64,000 nucleotides of DNA from Roseburia sp. 831b (GTDB lineage Bacteria > Bacillota > Clostridia > Lachnospirales > Lachnospiraceae), in contig NZ_CP135163.1 in assembly GCF_001940165.2 (NCBI RefSeq), positions 62,001 to 126,000 of the forward strand. The letters are read 5' to 3'. Position 1 is the first letter of the stretch. Every line of letters starts with the position of its first letter. The notes under the pieces were generated by a model. That model saw only the letters and a program-made list of their open reading frames with translations, searched no databases and had not been told where the DNA came from. The position numbers and the translations under genes were made by a program. Of this stretch, positions 46,455-55,603 are shown piece after piece.

Positions 46455-48047
46455 ATGGAGAATAAGATGTTTTGTTTCCAGTGCGAACAGACGGCTGGAT
46501 GTAGTGGATGTAAAGGAAATGCAGGTGTCTGCGGAAAATCAGCAGAGACAGCAAACCTTCAGGATGAATTAACAGGAGCTTTAATCGGACTTGCGAAAGC
46601 CTGTGCAGGAAATCCTTACACAGACAGCGCAATCGATGTTATGATAAAAGGTTTGTTTACGACCATCACAAATGTAAACTTTAATAATGAAACTATTCAG
46701 TTATTAATTGACGAAGTTCATGCAGAAAAGCAGAAAGTTGTACCAAACTGTTCCGCTTGTGCTTCCAGATGTGGAAATACAGATGATTACGATTTAAATA
46801 ATATCTGGAATGATAACGAAGATATTCGTTCTTTGAAATCATTGATTCTTTTTGGAATCAGAGGTATGGCAGCTTATGCATATCATGCACAGGTATTAGG
46901 ATATAAAGACGAAGATGTACGGAAATTCTTTGTGAAAGCATTGTCTTTCTTAGGATACGATTTAGAAATGGGAGATTTACTTCCAGTTGTGATGGAAGTT
47001 GGTGAAGTCAACTTCAAATGTATGGAGCTGTTAGACAGGGCTAACACAGAGACTTATGGAAATCCTGTTCCAACAACGGTGCCGCTCACAATTGAAAAAG
47101 GACCATTTATCGTAATTTCCGGTCATGATTTATATGATTTAAAACAGTTGTTAGAGCAGACAAAAGACAAAGGAATCAACATTTATACACATGGCGAGAT
47201 GCTTCCTGCACATGCTTACCCGGAATTGAAGAAATATCCTCATTTAAAAGGGAACTTTGGTACTGCATGGCAGAATCAGCAGAAAGAATTTGATGCGATT
47301 CCAGGAGCTGTGTTATTTACAACAAACTGTTTAATGCCAGTTAAACCAAGCTATGCTGACCGTGTATTTACAACGGAGATGGTATCTTACCCGGAAATTG
47401 TACACATCGGAGAAAACAAAGATTTTACACCGGTAATCGAGAAGGCATTAGAGTTAGGCGGATACAAAGAAGATCATGAGATGACAGGTATCAACGGTGG
47501 AAAAGAAGTGACAACCGGATTTGCACACGGAACAGTTCTTTCTGTTGCTGATAAAGTAGTAGAAGCTGTAAAAGCAGGAGATATCGGACACTTCTTCTTA
47601 GTTGGTGGATGTGATGGAGCAAGAACAGGAAGAAATTATTATACAGATTTTGTAAAACAGGCACCGGATAATTCGATTATCTTAACCGTAGCTTGTGGAA
47701 AATATCGTTTCAACGACTTAAATCTTGGAACAATCGGTGGATTACCAAGAATCATGGATATGGGGCAGTGTAATGATGCATACAGTGCAATCCGTGTTGC
47801 CGTTGCATTAGCAGAAGCATTTGACTGTGGAGTCAATGAGCTGCCATTATCCATCGTATTATCCTGGTATGAACAGAAGGCAGTATGTATTTTATTAACA
47901 TTATTATATTTAGGAATTAAAAATATCCACCTTGGACCAACACTTCCTGCCTTTATTTCTCCAAATGTGTTAAACTATTTGGTAGAGAACTTTGGAATTG
48001 CGCCAATCAGTACCGTAGAAGAGGATATGGCAAAATTATTAGGATAA
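46455..48047 (+). CDS. hcp: Hydroxylamine reductase / hybrid cluster protein
   Basis: A 530-residue Hcp reducing hydroxylamine and, in vivo, probably nitric oxide. The N-terminal cubane ligands are CFQCEQTAGCSGCKGNAGVCG. Hybrid-cluster ligands are visible in SGHDLYDLKQLLEQT (His), HGEMLPAHAYPEL (Glu), TTNCLMPVKPSY (Cys), HFFLVGGCDGA (Cys), TVACGKYRFN (Cys) and WYEQKAVCILLTLL (Glu, Cys region). Length is normal for the short class. It heads an operon with its regulator (13 bp away) and a ferredoxin. Confidence 0.96.
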   Translation: MENKMFCFQCEQTAGCSGCKGNAGVCGKSAETANLQDELTGALIGLAKACAGNPYTDSAIDVMIKGLFTTITNVNFNNETIQLLIDEVHAEKQKVVPNCSACASRCGNTDDYDLNNIWNDNEDIRSLKSLILFGIRGMAAYAYHAQVLGYKDEDVRKFFVKALSFLGYDLEMGDLLPVVMEVGEVNFKCMELLDRANTETYGNPVPTTVPLTIEKGPFIVISGHDLYDLKQLLEQTKDKGINIYTHGEMLPAHAYPELKKYPHLKGNFGTAWQNQQKEFDAIPGAVLFTTNCLMPVKPSYADRVFTTEMVSYPEIVHIGENKDFTPVIEKALELGGYKEDHEMTGINGGKEVTTGFAHGTVLSVADKVVEAVKAGDIGHFFLVGGCDGARTGRNYYTDFVKQAPDNSIILTVACGKYRFNDLNLGTIGGLPRIMDMGQCNDAYSAIRVAVALAEAFDCGVNELPLSIVLSWYEQKAVCILLTLLYLGIKNIHLGPTLPAFISPNVLNYLVENFGIAPISTVEEDMAKLLG

Positions 48048-48060
48048 GGAGTGAAATCGG

Positions 48061-48747
48061 ATGAAGGAAGATGTAGCTGCTATTTTGCAAAAGTCCCCGC
48101 TTGGCCGGGGGCTTACCAAAGAGGATATCGATGAGATTTTAAAAGATAAGAGTACGCAGATTAAGACATATGAAAAAGGAAACACGATTTTTATGGAAGG
48201 GGAGAAACCGTCTAAGATTTTTCTCCTGGTAAAAGGAAATGTCGGCGTTTTAAAGGGAACTTTTTCCGGAAAAAGAATTTTAATTACAAACATTGAGCAT
48301 CCAGGTGAACTTTTTGGAGAGGTATTCCTTTTCATGGAGAAACCAATTTATGAGATGCAGGCAGAGGCGTTGGAAAAATCGGTTGTGCTAGAACTGCAAA
48401 ATGAAAATTTTAAAGAAAGCAGTGCAACTGGGAGCAGAATTGAAGAACTGCTAAGAGGAAATCTGATGAGTGTCTTTGCGATGAAGGCGTACCGGTTAAG
48501 CAGTAAAGTGAGGGTCTTAGGATGCACATCTATCCGCGAGAAAATAGCAGTATATCTGACTGAACATCAGGGAAAAGATGGCTCCCTGAAGAACATTCCG
48601 TCAAGAGAGGAGATGGCGGATTATCTGAGTGTAACCCGTCCATCTTTATCCAGAGAGCTTGGTAATATGGCAAAAGAAGGCATCATTAAGATGGTTGGAA
48701 GAGAGATTGTCATAACTGATCAGGACATGCTAGAAGAGTATTTATAA
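48061..48747 (+). CDS. CRP/FNR family regulator, HcpR-like
   Basis: A 228-residue CRP/FNR regulator. The cyclic-nucleotide-like sensor domain spans about 25-140 (KGNTIFMEGEKPSKIFLLVKG, HPGELFGEVFLF) and the HTH about 165-215 (SREEMADYLSVTRPSLSREL). There is no FNR-type N-terminal Cys cluster. Its place directly behind hcp and the GTAAC-N4-GTTAC site before hcp make it the likely nitrosative-stress activator; HcpR proteins in other bacteria bind haem. Confidence 0.9.
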   Translation: MKEDVAAILQKSPLGRGLTKEDIDEILKDKSTQIKTYEKGNTIFMEGEKPSKIFLLVKGNVGVLKGTFSGKRILITNIEHPGELFGEVFLFMEKPIYEMQAEALEKSVVLELQNENFKESSATGSRIEELLRGNLMSVFAMKAYRLSSKVRVLGCTSIREKIAVYLTEHQGKDGSLKNIPSREEMADYLSVTRPSLSRELGNMAKEGIIKMVGREIVITDQDMLEEYL

Positions 48748-48780
48748 AACCACAGATTTAGTTGAAAAAGGAGAAAGAAA

Positions 48781-49524
48781 ATGGTAAGAAAAATTGTTCA
48801 TATAAATGAGGAATTATGTAATGGATGTGGTGCGTGTGCAAATGCCTGTCATGAGGGTGCTATCGCAATGATTAACGGAAAAGCAAGATTGATAAAGGAT
48901 GATTATTGTGATGGATTAGGCGATTGTCTGCCAGCCTGTCCGATGAATGCAATCCAGATTATCGAACGCGAGGCAAGAGAGTACGATGAGGAAGCTGTAA
49001 AAGCAAGAATGGAAGCAAAGAAACGTGCCGAAGAAAAAGGCTGCACAGGCGCTAATGTTCACATGTGCCCTGGAAGTATGGCAAGAAGTCTTAATTCCCA
49101 GAATGAAACTGCAACAAATCGTGTAGTTGAAACAACAGAGAAAGAGGTTATGGTACAGAGCAGATTACAGCAGTGGCCTGTTCAGATTAAACTTGCGCCA
49201 ATCAATGCGCCATATTTTGACAATGCGAACCTTTTGATTGCAGCGGATTGTACGGCATATGCCTATGCGAATTTCCATGAGAAATTCATCAAAAATCACA
49301 TCACATTAATTGGTTGTCCAAAACTGGATGAAGGAGACTATGCAGAAAAGTTAACCGAAATCATCCGCATGAACAACATTAAGAGTGTGAAAGTAGTTCG
49401 TATGGAGGTTCCTTGCTGTGGTGGAATCCAGAATGCTGTTATGCGTGCCTTACAAAGCAGTGGCAAGATGATTCCATGGCAGGTTGTAACCATTGGATGT
49501 GATGGAAGAATTTTGGAAGATTAA
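48781..49524 (+). CDS. Ferredoxin-domain protein associated with Hcp
   Basis: A 247-residue protein. Residues 1-65 are a two-cluster 4Fe-4S ferredoxin (CNGCGACANACHEGAI and CDGLGDCLPACPMNAI). A linker with HMCPGS follows. Residues 140-245 are a separate domain (LLIAADCTAYAYANFHEKFI, LIGCPKLDE, VPCCGGIQNAV) with additional conserved Cys. The arrangement is common next to hcp in anaerobes, and the protein probably passes electrons to it. GGAGAAAG lies close before ATG. Confidence 0.9.
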   Translation: MVRKIVHINEELCNGCGACANACHEGAIAMINGKARLIKDDYCDGLGDCLPACPMNAIQIIEREAREYDEEAVKARMEAKKRAEEKGCTGANVHMCPGSMARSLNSQNETATNRVVETTEKEVMVQSRLQQWPVQIKLAPINAPYFDNANLLIAADCTAYAYANFHEKFIKNHITLIGCPKLDEGDYAEKLTEIIRMNNIKSVKVVRMEVPCCGGIQNAVMRALQSSGKMIPWQVVTIGCDGRILED

Positions 49525-49652
49525 GAGTGTAAAAGTTTTATAGGTAATTGCGAAACAAGTTCGCAATCTTGATTGAAAACAAGGATAGAATCCTGCAATG
49601 CAGGATTCTTGGAATGGAAGGTGGCAGTCATTCATTTAGGGCATGACAAAAA

Positions 49653-49674
49653 GGCTTCATAGTTAGTATGAAGC
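49653..49674 (-). terminator. Transposase terminator
   Basis: On the minus strand GCTTCATA and TATGAAGC arms are followed by CTTTTTG, 25 bp after the transposase stop. Confidence 0.75.
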
Positions 49675-49698
49675 AGAAAAATTTATAAAATCTCAATT

Positions 49699-51156
49699 TT
49701 AAGCAATCAAAGGCTTAAGACTTCGGATGTATTGATGTTGATGAATTTTATCAGCAACGATTACTGTAACAAGTTGAGCTATGCCAGCCAAAAGTAAATC
49801 GGCATGAAGCGTTTTTTCGTTCTGGGTTTTACGATTAGCTACGCAAAAGCTGTCTTTAAAGTGGTTAATAGATTTTTCAACGTTTACACGGATTTTATAT
49901 GTTTCTTCCCATTCGTCTGACCCCCGTTCCACTCCGGGATAGGCACGAAGATTCTTTTCGGGATAAACGTAAATCATTCTTCCACAGGAAGATGTTGTGC
50001 AGGGATTATCACAATGGCATACACGGCGTTTTGTTTTATCTGCTTTATTGTATTCCCATTTCATTTTCGGGCAGACAAATTTCATCGTGGGAATTTTGCT
50101 TTTTAAGTGTGATTTACTACCTTCTCTTTTCATAGGAAGCGAAGGATCATGAGGACAACAGGGAACACCATTTTCGTTGATGGTATAACCGTTATCTTCC
50201 ATAGAAAGTTTAACGCGGAGAGGAATAAATGCTTTTTCAAATCCAATTTCACCGAAAAGAGATTTGTAGATTTCAATCGTGTCAAAAGCAGCATCACCAA
50301 GAAAAGTCTTAGGGGCGATAAGCGGATGCTTCTGAAAGAAATCAACCAGGACAGGAAGCAGGGCTTTTGAATCGGCAAGAGATTTATCCTCATCAGGAGA
50401 GTCAGATTTCTTTTCCACAACGATATCCGGATGAGCCTTTAGGAACTCTTTGTTATAGAAAGTGATATCACGGACAATACCAAGTCCGTTGGTTACAATG
50501 CCAAACTTATAGGCGTAACAGAAATGTCCATTAATGTACATCTGCTGGATTGCCTGATTGGAAGCAGCATGCGTAGGCATGGAACCATAAGCAGCCTTAT
50601 AAGGATCATAGGAATCATCAAGGTTATGGGATTTCTTGAAAGCCTTTAACTGCTTGATAATACGGTTTGCGTATTTTGGATTATTTTCAGTCACCCAGGC
50701 TTCAATGCCAGAGGTATCGAAGATGGTCATAGCCGCCAGATGAGGATCAAGTTTTTGGCATATCGGTTCGGTCATATCAACCATGTGAACGAACATAGAT
50801 TGTAAGTCCATCAGGAAATCCTGTTTAAAACGGGTAAATTTTGAGGCATCAGGAACAACATCAAAGCCACAGAAATCACGTAATTCCTGAGAGTATTTCA
50901 AGAAAACGATTAGGAGCATATCAGTCGGGATTGAGAATATACGCTGAATCAGAAAAGCTTTAAGCATTGGATAAAGCTGGTGCTTACGAGGTCTTCCGGT
51001 TGAAGCATGAAAATGAGTAACAAAAGAAACAGGAACAATTTCATCAAGGTTAATGGCTTCATCAAGAAGAGAAAGGAACTGGTATTTGTCGTTGTCGAAT
51101 TTATTTTGGCAATCTTCAAAAACTTCTGCCAAAGAGAGCTGTTTATGTGTTATCAT
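49699..51156 (-). CDS. IS1182-family transposase
   Basis: A 485-residue DDE transposase. The N-terminal DUF772-like region has FHASTGRPRKHQLYPMLKAF and LRDFCGFDVVPDASKFTRFK. The catalytic core includes TIFDTSGIEAW, TFLGDAAFDTIEIYK and VNVEKSINHFKDSF, carrying Asp, Asp and Glu. A Cys-rich block (CHCDNPCTTSSCG) in the insertion region may bind zinc. The gene is uninterrupted and probably functional. Confidence 0.92.
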   Translation of the reverse strand: MITHKQLSLAEVFEDCQNKFDNDKYQFLSLLDEAINLDEIVPVSFVTHFHASTGRPRKHQLYPMLKAFLIQRIFSIPTDMLLIVFLKYSQELRDFCGFDVVPDASKFTRFKQDFLMDLQSMFVHMVDMTEPICQKLDPHLAAMTIFDTSGIEAWVTENNPKYANRIIKQLKAFKKSHNLDDSYDPYKAAYGSMPTHAASNQAIQQMYINGHFCYAYKFGIVTNGLGIVRDITFYNKEFLKAHPDIVVEKKSDSPDEDKSLADSKALLPVLVDFFQKHPLIAPKTFLGDAAFDTIEIYKSLFGEIGFEKAFIPLRVKLSMEDNGYTINENGVPCCPHDPSLPMKREGSKSHLKSKIPTMKFVCPKMKWEYNKADKTKRRVCHCDNPCTTSSCGRMIYVYPEKNLRAYPGVERGSDEWEETYKIRVNVEKSINHFKDSFCVANRKTQNEKTLHADLLLAGIAQLVTVIVADKIHQHQYIRSLKPLIA

Positions 51157-51285
51157 GTAGGTATATCTCCTTTAGGTGGATTGGTTGATAGTTTCTCACA
51201 ACTCTATTTTACCATAAACCTTGAGGAGATATTTTATTTTAACAACAAAAAAAGCCGTATTTATGCGGCTTTTGGCGTTTCGCAA

Positions 51286-51708
51286 GCGCCTAAAGGTGAA
51301 TATTGTGGAAAAGGAGCAGAATTTACTTATGATGTATCCGAATATTTAGCAAGTACGGATGTATATGACACACAAAGTTATAGTGAGGAGCTTAACGAGG
51401 AAGAAAATGAAAAGTTAAATACAATTTTTTCTGGAACAAAAGAAATTTCAATTACAGTAGGGAAGTTCAAAGGAGGATTTCCTAACGGTAAGGTAAAACA
51501 ATATGAATATGGAAAGCTATTATATGATGGACAAGAAAAAAAGGGTGAATATGATGGGAAGGGAAAATTATATTATTCATTGTCAGATAATTTAAGATAT
51601 AAAGGGAAATTTACAAAAGGAAAATATAATGGAAAGGGAACAGAGTATGATGAGGATGGAAATAAATTATATTCTGGCAAATGGAGTATGGGGGATTATA
51701 AGAATTAA
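51286..51708 (+). pseudogene. MORN-repeat protein, 5'-truncated by an IS
   Basis: From the IS edge one frame runs to 51708 with MORN-type repeats (GEYCGKGAEFTYD, GGFPNGKVKQYEYGK, GEYDGKGKLYYS, GKYNGKGTEYDEDG). The frame upstream belongs to the antisense strand of the IS, so the natural start is gone. No matching 5' part is seen left of the IS. MORN repeats usually mediate membrane or protein contacts. Confidence 0.75.
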
Positions 51709-52400
51709 AAATATATTTAGATGCTTAAAACCCTCGATATACTAAATTATCATACATAATAGCATAGAGTCACTAAAAGTCCTCGTTTTTTCAAACGAGG
51801 GCTTTTTTTTTACTGAAAGAAAATTAATAGTTTGCAATTTGTTATTTATAAGATTAGGAAAATTACTGTCTTGGGTTTTGGTTATAAAAAGTTTTCATCG
51901 TTATAATTTTTTTATAATATAAGCCTTAAACATACAATGAGTATTAAATATATAATATGTAAAAAATATATGTTCAATGAAGGAATACAAGTGATTTAAG
52001 TGCAAAGATAAGTGTTGTAATTCATGGAAGAAAGATGTTTTGCTTCAAGAGCAAATAAATTAGGAAGAACTGGTATGTATTATTAAGAAAACTGATTGGA
52101 TATAAGGAATGAAGTGTTTGAATATATGTAAAAAGATTGTAGTGTTCAAAAGGTTGAAGATTGTTACATAAAGGCTTCATGTGTAGATTCTTTTTAAGCT
52201 GGTATTGAACACAAAAAGCTACATGTCAGAATTGCGTCCCATAGAAATTCCCTAAACTCATCCTAACATTGATTCCCCAATAAAATCCCCCAATTTACAT
52301 CACAGACAAATAAAAAATCACACACATTCCGTGCGCCAACCCCTGCTTATTTCATCTCATACTAACCAGATAGGAAATAAATGGAAAAATTCTTAAAATA
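51709..52400. other. Gene-free stretch with one terminator
   Basis: About 690 bp. It contains the terminator at 51781-51811 and no open frame with a ribosome site. The rest is unassigned. Confidence 0.5.
51781..51811 (+). terminator. Strong intrinsic terminator
   Basis: CCTCGTTT and AAACGAGG arms (51781-51800) followed by GC and nine T residues. It lies 72 bp after the MORN frame. Confidence 0.93.
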
Positions 52401-52404
52401 GTTA

Positions 52405-52436
52405 TTGACAACTAACTAAGGTTAGGCTACACTAAC
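52405..52436 (+). promoter_or_regulatory. feo promoter with GTTAG-N6-CTAAC operator
   Basis: TTGACA (52405-52410), a 17-bp spacer and TACACT (52428-52433). The operator GTTAG-GCTACA-CTAAC (52421-52436) covers the -10 box; CTAAC-TAAG-GTTAG (52412-52425) adds further symmetry. The stretch resembles the DtxR/IdeR iron box. Iron-bound repressor here would shut off feoA. Confidence 0.7.
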
Positions 52437-52484
52437 TATCGTAGGAAATGAAAATAATTATCAACACAAGAAAGAAGGGATGAG

Positions 52485-52697
52485 ATGATGCCTTTAACAA
52501 TGGCCAGAGAAGGAGAACAAAACGTCATCAAAAAGGTTGGCGGAAAAGAAGAAACACGTAGATTTTTAAAAAATCTTGGATTCGTTACCGGAGGTGTCGT
52601 GACAGTCGTTTCTGAAATGGGCGGAAATATGATTGTGAATGTGAAGGATTCAAGAGTCGCAATCGGAAAAGATATGGCGAATAAAATTATGGTCTAA
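52485..52697 (+). CDS. feoA: FeoA domain protein, first copy
   Basis: A 70-residue SH3-like FeoA protein (GGKEETRRFLKNLGFVTGGV, VNVKDSRVAIGKDMANKI). FeoA assists the FeoB ferrous-iron channel. ATG ATG at the start leaves one residue open. Preceded by an iron-type operator and followed 143 bp later by a second FeoA gene. Confidence 0.92.
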   Translation: MMPLTMAREGEQNVIKKVGGKEETRRFLKNLGFVTGGVVTVVSEMGGNMIVNVKDSRVAIGKDMANKIMV

Positions 52698-52839
52698 AAA
52701 GCAGTTTCGAAATAAGGAAGAAATCCCTGAAATGGGAAGAGACAGAAGCAGCTTAAAGATAAGAAGAAAACCTGATAGGGATGATGAAGCGCTGATTTTG
52801 CGCTTTTATCAATAGAGAAAGAAAGAAGGAGCTTTAGTA

Positions 52840-53061
52840 ATGAAGACATTAAAAGAAGTTGCTGTAGGGCAGACAGTAAAAGTGAAGAAACTAAACGGCG
52901 AAGGCCCTGTGAAGAGACGTATCATGGATATGGGAATCACAAAGGGTGTTGATGTGTTTGTAAGAAAGGTTGCACCTCTTGGAGATCCTGTTGAAGTTAC
53001 AGTAAGAGGATACGAGTTATCACTTCGAAAAGCGGATGCTGAAATGATAGAAGTAGAGTAA
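52840..53061 (+). CDS. feoA: FeoA domain protein, second copy
   Basis: A 73-residue FeoA (VGQTVKVKKLNGEGPVKRRI, MDMGITKGVDVFVRKVAPLG, VRGYELSLRKADAEMIEV). It is closer to the classic FeoA pattern than the first copy. AAGAAGGAG lies 9 nt before ATG. Two different FeoA proteins probably act with the one FeoB encoded next. Confidence 0.94.
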   Translation: MKTLKEVAVGQTVKVKKLNGEGPVKRRIMDMGITKGVDVFVRKVAPLGDPVEVTVRGYELSLRKADAEMIEVE

Positions 53062-53077
53062 ATTTTTTTGTTATATA

Positions 53078-53110
53078 GTTAGTCAAAACTAATCTAAAGT
53101 GCAATATAAT
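53078..53110 (+). promoter_or_regulatory. Second iron-type operator and promoter before feoB
   Basis: GTTAG-TCAAAA-CTAAT (53078-53093), with TTAGT/ACTAA arms, overlaps the region of a -35 box; TATAAT is at 53105-53110. It suggests separate iron control of feoB. Confidence 0.62.
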
Positions 53111-53241
53111 AGGAAAAAATTCTAATAATAGTTGCATGTGACTAACCAAATACATATTACGGAATAGTTCAAAAAGTTTACAAGTGGCGTAAAAAGTCAC
53201 AAGGTTTTAAATGAAATTTTAGAGGAAAGAGGAACAAGGAA

Positions 53242-55401
53242 ATGTCAATCAAAATCGCATTAGCAGGTAACCCAAACTGCGGAAAAACAACGTTATTTAA
53301 TGCGCTGACAGGTTCAAACCAGTTCGTTGGTAACTGGCCTGGCGTAACAGTTGAGAAAAAAGAAGGTAAACTGAAGAACCACAAAGATGTTATCATCATG
53401 GATCTTCCGGGTATCTACTCTTTATCTCCATATACATTAGAAGAAGTGGTTGCCAGAAATTATCTGATTGCAGAAAGACCAGATGCTATCTTAAATATCG
53501 TAGATGGTACAAATATTGAGCGAAACTTATATTTATCTACACAGTTGATGGAATTAGGAATTCCGGTCATCATGGCAGTCAACATGATAGATGTTTTGGA
53601 AAAAACAGGAGATAAGATTCATGTAGACAAATTAAGCAAGAAATTAGGCTGTGAAGTGGTTGAGATTTCTGCATTAAAAGGTACTGGTATCCAGAAAGCT
53701 GCAGAAAAAGCAGTTGCCTTAGCACAGCAGAAAAAATCAATGATGCCGGTTCATGAATTTGCAGATGCTGTAGAGTCCGCAATTGAGCGTGTGTCAGATA
53801 AACTTGCAACTCAGGTTCCAGAAGAACAGAAACGTTTCTTTGCAATCAAGTTGTTAGAGAAAGATGACAAGATTTCCACACAGCTTAAGACAATGCCAAA
53901 CGTAGATGAAGAAATCAGCATGTTGGAAAGAGAATTTGATGACGATACCGAGAGTATTATCACAAATGAGAGATATGTATACATTTCTTCTATTATTGAT
54001 GAGTGTTGCACAAAGAATAAGAAAAAGACAATGACAACTTCGGATAAGATTGACCGTATCGTTACAAACAGATGGGCAGCGCTTCCAATCTTTGCGGTTG
54101 TTATGTTTATTGTTTACTATGTATCCATTACAACAGTCGGTGGTTTCCTGACAGACTGGACAAATGATACTTTGTTTGGTGAATGGATTGTTCCGGGAGC
54201 CCGCAGCCTTTTGGAAGGCATCGGTTGTGCAGACTGGTTAACAGGTCTTATCGTTGACGGTGTAATCTCCGGTGTTGGTGCCGTACTTGGTTTCGTACCA
54301 CAGATGTTAGTATTATTTATCTTCCTTGCTTTCTTAGAGAGCTGTGGATATATGGCACGTGTCGCATTTATCATGGACCGTATTTTCCGTAAATTTGGTC
54401 TTTCCGGAAAATCCTTTATCCCAATGTTAATCGGTTCCGGTTGTGGTGTTCCTGGTGTTATGGCATCCAGAACAATCGAAAACGACCGTGATAGAAAAAT
54501 GACAATTATGACCACAACTTTTATCCCTTGTGGTGCAAAATTACCAATCATCGCAATGATCGCAGGTGCGTTCTTTGGAAACTCAGGATGGGTTGCAACA
54601 AGTGCTTACTTCGTAGGTATCGCAGCAATCATCTGCTCTGGTATTATTTTAAAGAAAACAAAAATGTTCGCTGGAGACCCGGCTCCATTCGTTATGGAAC
54701 TTCCAGCATATCACTGGCCAACCGTATCTAACGTATTAAGAAGTATGTGGGAGCGTGGATGGTCCTTCATCAAAAAAGCTGGTACTATCATTCTTTTATC
54801 TACTATCGTATTGTGGTTCTTAATGAGCTTTGGATGGGAAAGCGGAAGCTTTGGAATGGTAGAAGAATTAAACAATTCTATTCTTGCTTCTATTGGTAGC
54901 GCAATTGCATGGATTTTTGCTCCTCTTGGCTGGACACAGGCCGGAGAAGGATGGAAGATGGCAGTTGCAGCCGTTACCGGATTAATCGCAAAAGAAAACG
55001 TAGTTGCAACATTTGGTATGTTGTTTGGTTTTGCAGAGGTTGCAGAAGATGGTGCAGAAATCTGGGGAAACCTTGCAACTGTTATGACACCAATCGCAGC
55101 TTATGGATTCTTGGTATTTAACTTATTGTGTGCACCTTGTTTCGCAGCTATGGGTGCCATCAAGCGTGAGATGAACAATGCAAAATGGTTCTGGTTTGCA
55201 ATTGGATATCAGTGTGGATTAGCTTACTTAGTATCTCTTTGCATCTACCAGATTGGTACTTTAATTACAACAGGAGCATTTGGCGTTGGAACAGTAGTTG
55301 CATTTATTATTGTAGTTGGATTCATTTATCTGTTGTTTAGACCTTATAAAGAAAGTTCTTCCCTTAACGTAGGGGGAAAAGCAGTTGCCGGCTTAAAATA
55401 A
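53242..55401 (+). CDS. feoB: Ferrous iron transporter FeoB
   Basis: A 719-residue membrane GTPase importing Fe2+. The G domain has GNPNCGKTTLFN (G1), NWPGVTVEKKEG (G2), DLPGIYSL (G3) and NMID (G4), followed by a helical GDI domain. From residue 275 on are the membrane helices, with the gate motifs FIPMLIGSGCGVPGVMASR and FIPCGAKLPII carrying conserved Cys. The late LCAPCFAAMGAI is also typical. GGAAAGAGG precedes the ATG. Confidence 0.96.
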   Translation: MSIKIALAGNPNCGKTTLFNALTGSNQFVGNWPGVTVEKKEGKLKNHKDVIIMDLPGIYSLSPYTLEEVVARNYLIAERPDAILNIVDGTNIERNLYLSTQLMELGIPVIMAVNMIDVLEKTGDKIHVDKLSKKLGCEVVEISALKGTGIQKAAEKAVALAQQKKSMMPVHEFADAVESAIERVSDKLATQVPEEQKRFFAIKLLEKDDKISTQLKTMPNVDEEISMLEREFDDDTESIITNERYVYISSIIDECCTKNKKKTMTTSDKIDRIVTNRWAALPIFAVVMFIVYYVSITTVGGFLTDWTNDTLFGEWIVPGARSLLEGIGCADWLTGLIVDGVISGVGAVLGFVPQMLVLFIFLAFLESCGYMARVAFIMDRIFRKFGLSGKSFIPMLIGSGCGVPGVMASRTIENDRDRKMTIMTTTFIPCGAKLPIIAMIAGAFFGNSGWVATSAYFVGIAAIICSGIILKKTKMFAGDPAPFVMELPAYHWPTVSNVLRSMWERGWSFIKKAGTIILLSTIVLWFLMSFGWESGSFGMVEELNNSILASIGSAIAWIFAPLGWTQAGEGWKMAVAAVTGLIAKENVVATFGMLFGFAEVAEDGAEIWGNLATVMTPIAAYGFLVFNLLCAPCFAAMGAIKREMNNAKWFWFAIGYQCGLAYLVSLCIYQIGTLITTGAFGVGTVVAFIIVVGFIYLLFRPYKESSSLNVGGKAVAGLK

Positions 55402-55437
55402 CAAACAACAGATTCCATTTGGAAAGGAAGTATGCAG

Positions 55438-55575
55438 ATGGGAACTTTAATTGTAGGTATCATTTTACTTATCATTGTAGCACTTATTGTAGCAAGCATG
55501 GTGCGTGACAAGAAAAATGGAAAATCATTACAATGCGGAGGCGATTGCAAAAACTGCGGAGGTCACTGTCACTAA
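55438..55575 (+). CDS. FeoB-associated Cys-rich membrane protein
   Basis: A 45-residue peptide: one membrane helix (GTLIVGIILLIIVALIVASM), then a basic linker and a Cys/His tail (CGGDCKNCGGHCH). This is the small FeoB-partner family of Firmicutes. ATG 55438 is better spaced from GGAAAGGAAG than the ATG at 55432. The tail may hand iron to or from FeoB. Confidence 0.9.
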   Translation: MGTLIVGIILLIIVALIVASMVRDKKNGKSLQCGGDCKNCGGHCH

Positions 55576-55603
55576 GAGCCCAGGTTTTGGAGGAATTCGT
55601 ATT

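Larger units (their letters stand above)
49548..51285 (-). mobile_element. IS1182-family insertion sequence
   Basis: The transposase gene is bracketed by TTGCGAAAC (49548-49556) and GTTTCGCAA (51277-51285), a 9-bp inverted repeat taken here as the ends. The length would be about 1.74 kb. No target duplication is evident, so the ends are provisional. Hairpins inside both edges (49587-49609, 49653-49674, 51250-51274) would insulate the transposase from outside transcription. It cuts the MORN-repeat gene to its right. Confidence 0.75.

Noticed and set aside
51007..51708. One continuous 233-codon plus-strand gene
   Set aside because: Its first 90 codons are antisense to the transposase; only the MORN part is real.
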